This document shows positions 7,947-15,386 of a stretch of DNA of 15,386 bases, piece by piece; the first letter of the stretch is position 1; every line of letters begins with the position of its first letter. Origin of the DNA: Caulobacteraceae bacterium (GTDB lineage Bacteria > Pseudomonadota > Alphaproteobacteria > Caulobacterales > Caulobacteraceae); the NCBI GenBank assembly GCA_028291305.1, contig JAQGII010000247.1:1-15386 (forward strand), written 5' to 3'. The position numbers were made by a program, and so were the translations under genes. The notes below the pieces were generated by a model that saw only the letters and a program-made list of their open reading frames with translations, made no database searches and was not told the origin of the DNA.

Positions 7947-8423
7947 ATGATCAGGGATCGGGTGCTCAAGCTCGGCGAATTCGTGCCCTACCGCCTGTCC
8001 ATCGCATCGAACACGGTGAGCGACGTCATCGCGGGCGCCTATCGGGCCCTGTTCGGGTTGAACATCCCCGAATGGCGGCTGGTCGCGATCCTGGCAGAGC
8101 AGGGCAGCGTCAGCCAGTTCGGCCTGGGCGCCGTCACCCGGATGGACAAGGTAACGGTGAGCCGGGCGGCCATCGCCCTCGTCGAACGGGGACTGGTCAG
8201 ACGTTCTGCGAACCCAAAGGACCAGCGCTCGCATCTGCTGTCGCTGACCCGCGAAGGCCATGCCCTCTACGATCAGGTCGCGCCGAAAGCGCTGGCGCTC
8301 GAGGATGCCGTGCTCGCCGACTTCGACCGGGACGAGGTCGCCCTCCTCGTATCCATGCTCCAGCGGCTGGAAGACGCCGCCCTGCGCCTGGCCGCGACCT
8401 CCGAACCGTCCAGCGAAACCTGA
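7947..8423 (+). CDS. MarR-family regulator, likely controls the homogentisate operon
   Basis: A 158-residue MarR-type dimeric winged-helix protein. The DNA-binding core is at about 49-104: helix LVAILAEQGSVSQFGLGAVTRM, recognition helix DKVTVSRAAIALVERGLV, wing RRSANPKDQRSHLLSLTREG. Flanking helices provide dimerisation. The ATG at 7947 is chosen over an in-frame ATG 42 bp upstream because GGGGGAAGGA sits just before it and the family N-terminus begins close to here. It is divergent from hppD, and the gap contains a palindrome over the hppD promoter. MarR proteins typically repress catabolic genes until a pathway intermediate binds; homogentisate or 4-hydroxyphenylpyruvate would be the expected effector, but this is inferred. 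Confidence 0.88.
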   Translation: MIRDRVLKLGEFVPYRLSIASNTVSDVIAGAYRALFGLNIPEWRLVAILAEQGSVSQFGLGAVTRMDKVTVSRAAIALVERGLVRRSANPKDQRSHLLSLTREGHALYDQVAPKALALEDAVLADFDRDEVALLVSMLQRLEDAALRLAATSEPSSET

Positions 8424-8445
8424 CGCCGCAGCGCAGGCATCGGCG

Positions 8446-10610
<2,165 letters not shown>

Positions 10611-10658
10611 AGAGCCCGGTCTGGCATAACACCCATCGGCGCCGCGACCCCATCAGGC

Positions 10659-11516
10659 TTACAGGCGTCCCTCCTGCTGCAAGCGCGCCCGGATTTCGTC
10701 GATCCGGCGTTCACCCGCCTCCAGCGTGGCCTGGCTGGTGTGCACGGAATAGTAGCCGAGCACCAGGTCGTGGGGATGGGCCACGGCGGAGCCGAGGACA
10801 AACTCGGTGTCCGCCTCGGCGAAGCAGTCGATCGCCGTGTTGGCCGGCTCGAACGCCGCCAGTTCGCCAGCGTCCACGCGCTCCGGGGTGGTCAGACAGC
10901 CCTTGCCGACGGCCAGCCAGGCGATCGTGTGGTCGGCGGGGGGCTGGTAGCGCCAGGATTCGCCGGCCTTCAGGCGCACGGCCAGATAGTTGATCGACGA
11001 CGGCGCCTTCAGCGGGCTGGCCGCGGCGCCGTGGGCGCCGAGGAGGACCAGGGCCGGGCCATCCCGCGCGACGTCCTCTGGAGCCTGGTAGATGCTTTCC
11101 ACCGGTCCGAGTTCGTGTTCCGGGGGAAGCGCGGTCCACAGCTGGAAACCGCGCGCCCGGCCGGTCTCGCCGGGCCCGCCGCCATGCCAGGCGCCGTGGC
11201 CCGCCTTGAACCATTCGACGCCGCCTTGCGGCAATACGCCGGTGGCCCCCGTGGTGTCCTCATACCGGACGCTGCCTTCGAAAAGGTGGGTCACGGTGGC
11301 GATGCCCGAATGGGGATGCAGGCCCATGCCGGAGAACGAGGCCTGTTCCATGTCGAACAGGTCGAGAAAGACGAAGGGCTTGAGCGCCTCGCCCAGGTCG
11401 CCCGGACTCATCAGCCGGGTGATCGGGCCGTGGCGGCGTCCGCGTGTGCGAAGGACGATCTTGCGCGGACGGTCCTGGGTGGGGATCGTCGAATGCAGCG
11501 TGCTGGCTTGGGTCAT
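10659..11516 (-). CDS. Pirin-family bicupin protein with one metal ligand missing
   Basis: A 285-residue pirin: an N-terminal cupin (about 40-135) with GLHPHSGIATVTHLFEGSVRYEDTTG and GFQLWTALP, and a C-terminal cupin (about 160-265). Pirins bind a single Fe; some act as quercetin dioxygenases or redox-responsive regulators. In human pirin the ligands are H56, H58, H101 and E103. Here H67, H69 and H111 are present, but the HxE motif reads HGG, so the Glu equivalent is Gly113. This may weaken or change metal binding. ATG at 11516 is chosen because AAGGAG (complement of 11524-11529) is 7 nt upstream; the longer frame runs into the preceding gene. It lies 19 bp downstream of the flavoprotein gene, forming an operon. 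Confidence 0.85.
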   Translation of the reverse strand: MTQASTLHSTIPTQDRPRKIVLRTRGRRHGPITRLMSPGDLGEALKPFVFLDLFDMEQASFSGMGLHPHSGIATVTHLFEGSVRYEDTTGATGVLPQGGVEWFKAGHGAWHGGGPGETGRARGFQLWTALPPEHELGPVESIYQAPEDVARDGPALVLLGAHGAAASPLKAPSSINYLAVRLKAGESWRYQPPADHTIAWLAVGKGCLTTPERVDAGELAAFEPANTAIDCFAEADTEFVLGSAVAHPHDLVLGYYSVHTSQATLEAGERRIDEIRARLQQEGRL

Positions 11517-11535
11517 GTCGAAGCTCCTTTGGGCG

Positions 11536-12129
11536 TCACGCCGCCTTTGCCTGCGTCGCCTCACGGGCGCCCTTGAGCGCGTACGCCCACCAGGCGAACT
11601 CATCCAACATCGCCACCGCGGTCGGCTCCAGGTGCGGCATGTCGGCGAAGGTCTTGCCCTGCATCAGCATGCCGATGAAGTCGGCCCCGCCGATGTGCAC
11701 GCCCGACCGCGTCGGGGCCATCTGCAGTTCGATGCTGGTCAGGCGCAGCTGCTCCACTGCGCGCGCGCCGCCGACGCCGCCATAACCGACATAGGCGGCC
11801 GGCTTGCGGTTGTATTCCCGATAGGCGTAGTCGAGCGCGTTCTTGAGCACCGCGGGCGGGCCGCGGTTGTACTCCGCGGTGACGAAGATGAAGCCGTCCA
11901 GTTCGGCCACCTTCTGTCCCCAGCGCAAGGCGGCCTCGTCCTTTGGCGGCATGTAGAGCGGCGAGCCAGGCTCGTCGAAGAAGGGCATCGGATAGTCGCG
12001 GAGATCGACGATCTCGACCTCCAGGTCGCCGCGGGCGGCGGCCAGGTCGCGGATCCAGGCCGCCGGCTTGTCGCCGAAGCGGCCCTCGCGAGTGGTGGAG
12101 ATGACGATGCCGACGCGGGGCTTACTCAT
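11536..12129 (-). CDS. NAD(P)H-dependent FMN reductase / quinone reductase-like flavoprotein
   Basis: A 197-residue flavodoxin-fold protein of the NADPH-dependent FMN reductase family, which includes ChrR/YieF-type quinone reductases, azoreductases and SsuE-like enzymes. The N-terminal FMN-phosphate loop is STTREGRFGDK (11-21), the second FMN motif is TAEYNRGPPAVLKNALDY (84-101) and the third is YGGVGGARA (116-124). GGAGG precedes the ATG with good spacing. It is divergent from an HxlR regulator with 83 bp between start codons and is the first gene of an operon with pirin. The context favours reduction of quinones or other electrophiles; the actual substrate cannot be read from the sequence. 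Confidence 0.87.
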   Translation of the reverse strand: MSKPRVGIVISTTREGRFGDKPAAWIRDLAAARGDLEVEIVDLRDYPMPFFDEPGSPLYMPPKDEAALRWGQKVAELDGFIFVTAEYNRGPPAVLKNALDYAYREYNRKPAAYVGYGGVGGARAVEQLRLTSIELQMAPTRSGVHIGGADFIGMLMQGKTFADMPHLEPTAVAMLDEFAWWAYALKGAREATQAKAA

Positions 12130-12158
12130 GAGGGTCCTCCAGGCGCAGTGGTCTAGAA

Positions 12159-12188
12159 AGGCGACCTGGTATAATTTAGAGATCGCCT
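12159..12188. promoter_or_regulatory. Perfect -10 box within an inverted repeat (hxlR promoter/operator)
   Basis: A consensus TATAAT (12170-12175, + strand) lies between the arms AGGCGA (12159-12164) and TCGCCT (12183-12188), which are perfect inverted repeats 18 bp apart. No clear -35 box is seen at 16-18 bp. A regulator bound to the arms would block the hxlR promoter and could also affect the divergent flavoprotein gene. HxlR binding here is inferred. Confidence 0.45.
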
Positions 12189-12212
12189 GAGCCCTGTGAA
12201 GGAGGCACTTTC

Positions 12213-12620
12213 ATGAAACCCGGTTACCTGCACGGAACCGATTGCCGACCGGTCGCTGAGATTCTCGCCCGCATCGGCGACAAATGGTCCGTCATGCTGG
12301 TGATGGAGCTGCACGGCGGGACCCGGCGGTTCAGCGAGCTGCGCAGGACCCTGCATGGGATTTCCCAGAAGATGCTGACGACGTCATTGAGGGGCCTGGA
12401 GCGCGACGGGTTCGTCACCCGCACGATCCACCCGACCATTCCGCCGAAGGTGGAGTACCGGCTGACGGACCTCGGGCGGGAGCTGGCGGTCCCGGTCAGG
12501 GCGTTGGGCGAGTGGGCCATGCAGAACCGCACGCGCGTGCTCGCGGCCCGCGAGCAGTTCGACCTCGCTGCGGAAACGCCCGCCGCCGGAACCCCCGAGC
12601 TGGAGCGGCACGTCCGCTAG
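12213..12620 (+). CDS. HxlR-family regulator with N-terminal cysteine
   Basis: A 135-residue winged-helix regulator of the HxlR family. The family core is present: DCRPVAEILARIGDKWSVMLVMEL (10-33), GGTRRFSELRRTLHGISQKMLTTSLRGLERDGFV and the wing IPPKVEYRLTDLGREL. Cys11 occupies the position of the redox-sensing cysteine in HxlR-type sensors such as YodB, HypR and QorR, which respond to quinones, diamide or hypochlorite. GAAGGAGG lies 8 nt before the ATG. It is divergent from the flavoprotein/pirin operon, so it probably controls that operon and itself. Cys11 is the only cysteine I see, which favours thiol modification or an intermolecular disulfide. Confidence 0.9.
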   Translation: MKPGYLHGTDCRPVAEILARIGDKWSVMLVMELHGGTRRFSELRRTLHGISQKMLTTSLRGLERDGFVTRTIHPTIPPKVEYRLTDLGRELAVPVRALGEWAMQNRTRVLAAREQFDLAAETPAAGTPELERHVR

Positions 12621-12781
12621 AGGCTGTCAGCCCTGGCTCCGGAGGACAGTTCCGCGCAAAACGCTGGCGCCGTCGGGCCCGGGCTGATGTTCCGCGCGCC
12701 GATCACTCCTTCGTGCCCGGAGATTTGAATCACGCCCTCGCCCAGGCCGTTGCGCTCCTTCAATATCCTGAAGCTCTGCTC

Positions 12782-12804
12782 CCCCCGAGGCGGGGGCTCG
12801 GGGG
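12782..12804. repeat. Perfect 8-bp C/G-rich hairpin
   Basis: CCCCCGAG and CTCGGGGG are exact complements around the 7-nt loop GCGGGGG. No T-tract follows on either strand, so it is not a classical intrinsic terminator. It could still slow transcription out of hxlR. The runs of G in the loop and 3' arm could alternatively form a G-quadruplex on the + strand. Confidence 0.4.
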
Positions 12805-12927
12805 CTGCCGCAGGGGGTTGCTCATGAAGATCGTGAGTCCCGACCGGATCGATCCGCTCATTCCGCATGCCGCGTCACGCAGGTTCGAACAGCCGGTCAT
12901 CGCGGCGGCGCCACACTGGACAATACG

Positions 12928-12951
12928 TTGGCTCATTTGACATTGAGCCAA
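12928..12951. promoter_or_regulatory. Perfect palindrome upstream of the second marR (putative operator)
   Basis: The arms TTGGCTCA and TGAGCCAA are exact inverted repeats with an 8-bp centre, typical in size for a MarR dimer site. The centre contains a consensus -35 TTGACA (12937-12942, + strand). No good -10 box is seen at 16-18 bp, so the promoter itself is uncertain. The site is 62 bp before the marR start, which suggests autoregulation. Confidence 0.55.
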
Positions 12952-13013
12952 GCTGCACCGAATGAGGGCTGCCGCATGAACAGGTCGTCACAACAGCAAG
13001 GAGGCTGGACCGA

Positions 13014-13475
13014 ATGGTCAGCACGCCCAACCAGGTCCGCACCAGCGCGACCATCGCCACCTATATCAACTGGCTCAGCAACCGCCTGATCTCCAGCGCC
13101 TCGGCGACCTATGGCCAATTGAACATAGGCTTCGTGGAGGCCCGGCTGATCTACCTTCTGGGCCGCAGGCCGCAACTGACCGCGGCGCGCTGCGCAGAGA
13201 TCATCGGCGCCGACCCGGGCGCGGTGAGCCGTGCGCTCAAGGCACTCAAATCCAGCGGCTTGATCCATGCCGCCGGCGGCAAGTCGCGCACGCTTTCGCT
13301 GACCGACACCGGTCTGCAGCTGTGCGAGAAGGTGGCCGCCATTTCCGACGAGCGGGAGCGGCGGCTTCTGCAGGGTCTTGAACCCGCCCAGGCCGATCAG
13401 CTTTTGAGCTGCCTTGAGACGATGCTGGCCAACATGCCCGATGTCGTCGCCCTGGCCGGCGAGGCGACCGGTTGA
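13014..13475 (+). CDS. MarR-family regulator (orphan)
   Basis: A 153-residue MarR protein. The winged helix is at about 40-105: EARLIYLLGRRPQLTAARCAEIIGADPGAVSRALKALKSSGLIHAAGGKSRTLSLTDTG, read in segments as helix, recognition helix (GAVSRALKALKSSG) and wing. AAGGAGG (12998-13004) lies 9 nt upstream of the ATG. It differs clearly from the other MarR protein in this window. No divergent target gene adjoins it and the downstream gene is convergent, so its regulon is unknown; a perfect palindrome upstream suggests it at least regulates itself. Confidence 0.87.
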   Translation: MVSTPNQVRTSATIATYINWLSNRLISSASATYGQLNIGFVEARLIYLLGRRPQLTAARCAEIIGADPGAVSRALKALKSSGLIHAAGGKSRTLSLTDTGLQLCEKVAAISDERERRLLQGLEPAQADQLLSCLETMLANMPDVVALAGEATG

Positions 13476-13506
13476 CGGCGACCGCGCGGCCGTTCGCCAA
13501 CGGGCA

Positions 13507-14007
13507 TCACCCGTCGCGGTCCACAGACCTCGGATGGCCCGCTGCCGCCGCCATTTCCGTCCGGAAAGTTTCGTCGTCGATCCAGTTGCGGGCAATCAGC
13601 AGGCTGCAGTCGATTTGATCGACGAGATAGGCATCGCTGCGACCCGCCCACCATCGCTCGACAAAGGTTCTGCGGCGGTGCCCGACAACCACCAGGTCTG
13701 CACGAACCTCTTTGCAGAAACTTCGGATTTCGACGAGGGGATCGCCGATGACCAGCTTGGCGACCGGTGAGAACCCCATCTGCTTCAGGCGTTCCACGCC
13801 CTCCTCGAACACCACCTTGAGCTGCTGATGTTCGTGATCGATGGCGCCGGCAAAAGCCCCCTCGGCCAATTGGACGCCAGGGCTTCCGCCGACAACCGAA
13901 AGCAGGAACACCTGCGCGTTGCAGCACCGGGCGAGCAGGGCGCCTTCCCGCAGCGCGGTGCGGCCCTCGGCGGAGCCGTCGTAAGCTAGTAAAATTCGCT
14001 GATACAT
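13507..14007 (-). CDS. UspA-type universal stress protein
   Basis: A 166-residue single Usp domain. The N-terminal MYQRILLAYDGSAEGRTALREGALLA (with Asp10) and the segment ADLVVVGHRRRTF near residues 103-115 are characteristic. ATP-binding Usp proteins carry G-2x-G-9x-G-(S/T). Here it reads G109-HR-R112-9x-G122-R123: the second Gly and the final Ser/Thr are both Arg. ATP binding may therefore be lost, although two Arg could contact phosphates. GGGAGG precedes the ATG. The last ~20 residues are an extra tail. It is convergent with the orphan marR (31-bp gap) and 105 bp downstream of the membrane-protein pair on the same strand. Confidence 0.88.
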   Translation of the reverse strand: MYQRILLAYDGSAEGRTALREGALLARCCNAQVFLLSVVGGSPGVQLAEGAFAGAIDHEHQQLKVVFEEGVERLKQMGFSPVAKLVIGDPLVEIRSFCKEVRADLVVVGHRRRTFVERWWAGRSDAYLVDQIDCSLLIARNWIDDETFRTEMAAAAGHPRSVDRDG

Positions 14008-14112
14008 CGCCGCCCTCCCGAATTGACAACGGGCGTTCTCACCAGCCGTTCCGACTCAACCTGAGATGCGCTTGGTCGTCGCCACGCATGGCCGCAGGCG
14101 CGGCTCCGCCCC

Positions 14113-14610
14113 CTAACCCTGGATGGTGAAACCGATCCACCGTCCCATCGTCACCACCAGCACCCAGAAGGCCAGCGACAGGCCGCACGACAGCTTGGCG
14201 ATCGCCGGCGCCTGCACGTCGCGGTCCCACCGGTGGATGGTCTTCAGCGGCACGAAGTGGAAGAAGAACATGTTCAATCCGGCCGCCGCCATCAGCAGCA
14301 TCTTCAGGCGGAAGGGCGTGTCGGTGAAATAGGCGTTGGCCTTGGCCGCGAACATGAAGGCGCCGCTGATCAGCGCGATCAGGAACAGGCCCCAGGTCCA
14401 GGGCAGGACCTCCCACGACAATTCGCTCACGGATTTGCGCGTGGTGGTCAGCCCCAGCACCCGCAGATCGACGATCATCACCGACCCGACCACCAGGGTG
14501 ATGGCGATCACATGGACGCTCTCGAAGGCGGGGAACATCCACGACGATTGGCGGATACCCTCGGAAATCGGCCAGCTCTGAAGCCAGTCGAACACGCTCT
14601 GCAGATTCAC
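14113..14610 (-). CDS. Four-helix membrane protein (DUF6644-like), copy 2
   Basis: A 165-residue protein with about four TM helices: about 25-53, 70-93, 100-120 and 138-160. Recognisable features are WPISEGIRQSSWMFPAFESVHVIAI (His33 in helix 1), LRVLGL, a PWTWG turn, FRLKMLLMAAAGLN and GRWIGF. I associate this pattern with the uncharacterised DUF6644 family, from memory. The start is GTG, not ATG, with GGGAG 7 nt upstream. It lies 49 bp downstream of a paralogous gene and shares its overall pattern, so the two may form a heteromeric membrane complex. Conserved His33, and His117 and His125 in this copy only, could bind heme or metal; this is speculative. Confidence 0.75.
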   Translation of the reverse strand: MNLQSVFDWLQSWPISEGIRQSSWMFPAFESVHVIAITLVVGSVMIVDLRVLGLTTTRKSVSELSWEVLPWTWGLFLIALISGAFMFAAKANAYFTDTPFRLKMLLMAAAGLNMFFFHFVPLKTIHRWDRDVQAPAIAKLSCGLSLAFWVLVVTMGRWIGFTIQG

Positions 14611-14659
14611 CCGCCCACTCCCATGTCTTTACTTGTCTGCGTCCGGGCCATGGCGGCGG

Positions 14660-15163
14660 TCAGGCGCCGTAGTCGAGGATCAGGTAGGCGATCCAGCGGC
14701 CGGCGACGGCGATGGCGCACCACAGGATCATGGTCGCCAGGGCCATGGCCCGCACCGGCGGCGCCGGCCGCGGCGACGCGGTCCAAACGACGGACCCGCG
14801 CAGGACCGTCACCTGGAACAGGGTGGTGACGACGATGGCGACCGCCAGCATCGCCATCTTGAGCTGGAACGCCGGATTGGTCAGCGAACGCACCGGCTCG
14901 CCGGTGATCAGGGTGAGCCCGGTGAGGGCCAGGATCGCCAGGGCCGTCCATATCCATGGGACGTAGCGATCCGCCGTCTCGGCCATGGTCGAGCCGCGTC
15001 CGGCCAGACCGAAGATGCGCAGGGTGATCATGGCCACCGAGGACATCACCACGGCAATGGCCAGGATGTGTACGGTCTGGACGGCGGGGATGATCCAAAG
15101 CACGTTCTGGATGACCATGCTGATCGGCGTCGCCGCCAACCAAACCGCAAAATGCTGCAACAC
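14660..15163 (-). CDS. Four-helix membrane protein (DUF6644-like), copy 1
   Basis: A 167-residue protein, paralogous to the next gene. Shared positions include PIS, W-x-x-PA, (S/T)VHxxAI with His32, LR-x-x-GL, PW-x-W, F-x-LKM and GRW near the C-terminus. About four TM helices are predicted by eye. I choose the GTG at 15163: GGAGG (complement of 15171-15175) lies 7 nt upstream, and the resulting N-terminus, (M)LQHFAVWLAATPIS, aligns with (M)NLQSVFDWLQSWPIS of the paralog. Upstream in-frame ATG codons (15181, 15220) lack such a site. It is the first gene of a likely two-gene unit; function unknown. Confidence 0.75.
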   Translation of the reverse strand: MLQHFAVWLAATPISMVIQNVLWIIPAVQTVHILAIAVVMSSVAMITLRIFGLAGRGSTMAETADRYVPWIWTALAILALTGLTLITGEPVRSLTNPAFQLKMAMLAVAIVVTTLFQVTVLRGSVVWTASPRPAPPVRAMALATMILWCAIAVAGRWIAYLILDYGA

Positions 15164-15386
15164 CCAATTTCCTCCAGCCATCCCGGCTCGCCCTGAGACG
15201 GCGGATGATTTCCGGATCAAGGACTACGCGTCAAGAACATAGATTAGAAAATTACACTGAAATATAGAACACGGTCGTTTTGTGCAGAATATCGGATGTT
15301 TTGTGCAGGACCGGCTAGAGATTATCGGATTTTATATACACAATGCAGGAATTCGCTTCCTATGCAGCTGACGCCAATATCTGGAT
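15164..15386. other. AT-richer upstream/edge region
   Basis: This end of the window is markedly richer in A+T than the rest and carries tandem repeats, so it is probably the control region of the membrane-protein pair and perhaps of a gene beyond the edge. On the minus strand TTGACG (complement near 15229-15234) is a possible -35, with no clear -10. A + strand frame opens at an ATG at 15343 (MQEFASYAADANIW) and runs off the edge, without a ribosome-binding site; I do not call it a gene. Confidence 0.45.
15277..15308 (+). repeat. Two tandem GTTTTGTGCAG repeats spaced 21 bp
   Basis: Exact 11-bp copies at 15277-15287 and 15298-15308, start to start 21 bp, which is two helical turns. A related ATCGGAT occurs twice nearby (15291-15297 and 15324-15330), and TGCAGGA recurs at 15303-15309 and 15344-15350. 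The spacing fits side-by-side binding by a regulator on one DNA face. The protein that would bind is not known. Confidence 0.5.

Larger units (their letters stand above)
12621..13013. other. Gap without a convincing gene, 393 bp
   Basis: Between hxlR and the second marR I find no gene I can support. Two short frames exist: a + strand frame of 38 codons (12824-12940, MKIVSPDRIDPLIP...) with GGGGG upstream, and a - strand frame of 83 codons (12617-12868) that overlaps the end of hxlR and lacks a ribosome-binding site. Its distal half has coding-like third positions (LKERNGLGEGVIQISGHEGV), so it may be a gene remnant. The stretch also holds a GC hairpin (12782-12804) and the palindrome before marR (12928-12951). 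Confidence 0.5.

Noticed and set aside
10659..11516. DTTGAT in pirin resembling an ApbE flavinylation motif
   Set aside because: The spacing of the acidic residue is off by one, the protein has no signal peptide, and the segment is the usual pirin strand after the metal site.
12824..12940. 38-codon + strand frame (MKIVSPDRIDPLIP...)
   Set aside because: Short, no recognisable family, and it ends inside the putative marR operator; kept only as a note in the gap description.
15343..15386. Possible start of a + strand gene (MQEFASYAADANIW...)
   Set aside because: Only 14 codons before the edge, no ribosome-binding site, and AT-rich repeats around it; cannot be judged without more sequence.

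Overview
The window is a GC-rich bacterial chromosomal segment made mostly of aromatic-compound catabolism and its regulators. High GC, strong G/C third-position bias, ATGA stop/start overlaps and the gene set suggest an alphaproteobacterium, perhaps of the Caulobacterales or a relative. That assignment is an inference from protein style; there is no rRNA gene or phylogenetic test here. I see no IS element, CRISPR array, tRNA, rRNA or phage gene.

Layout. (1) 1-2718, + strand: the 3' part of a KdpE-type response regulator, then an exported ApbE flavin transferase fused to a DUF2271 domain, overlapping by 4 bp a three-helix PepSY-type membrane protein. The last two look like an extracytosolic flavin/electron-transfer unit. 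(2) 2757-7800, - strand: a tyrosine/homogentisate operon in pathway order, hppD-hmgA-fahA-maiA. maiA is coupled to a small Rieske [2Fe-2S] protein, and a small alpha/beta-barrel protein follows after 85 bp. hmgA, fahA, maiA and the Rieske gene are joined by three successive ATGA overlaps. A MarR regulator is divergent from hppD, and an imperfect 28-bp palindrome covers a good sigma70-type promoter for the operon. (3) 8446-10610: pobA (4-hydroxybenzoate 3-hydroxylase) with a divergent AraC-type regulator, separated by an intergenic region carrying two 10-bp direct repeats. (4) 10659-12620: an NAD(P)H:FMN-reductase-like flavoprotein and a pirin on the - strand, divergent from an HxlR-type regulator with an N-terminal cysteine; this looks like a quinone/electrophile response module. 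(5) 12621-15386: a 393-bp stretch with no convincing gene, a lone MarR regulator with its own palindrome, a UspA-type stress protein, two tandem paralogous four-helix membrane proteins (DUF6644-like), and an AT-richer end with tandem repeats spaced 21 bp.

How it works together. The hpp/hmg/fah/mai genes take 4-hydroxyphenylpyruvate through homogentisate to fumarate and acetoacetate. PobA converts 4-hydroxybenzoate to protocatechuate, whose ring-cleavage genes are not in the window. Hydroquinones such as homogentisate auto-oxidise to quinones, so the neighbouring flavoprotein/pirin/HxlR set may protect against the chemistry of the catabolic genes. This link is inferred from position.

Most of the window is recognisable metabolism. 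The less explained parts are the Rieske protein coupled to the homogentisate operon, the ApbE-DUF2271/PepSY pair, the tandem membrane paralogs, and the palindromes and repeats in front of the regulators.
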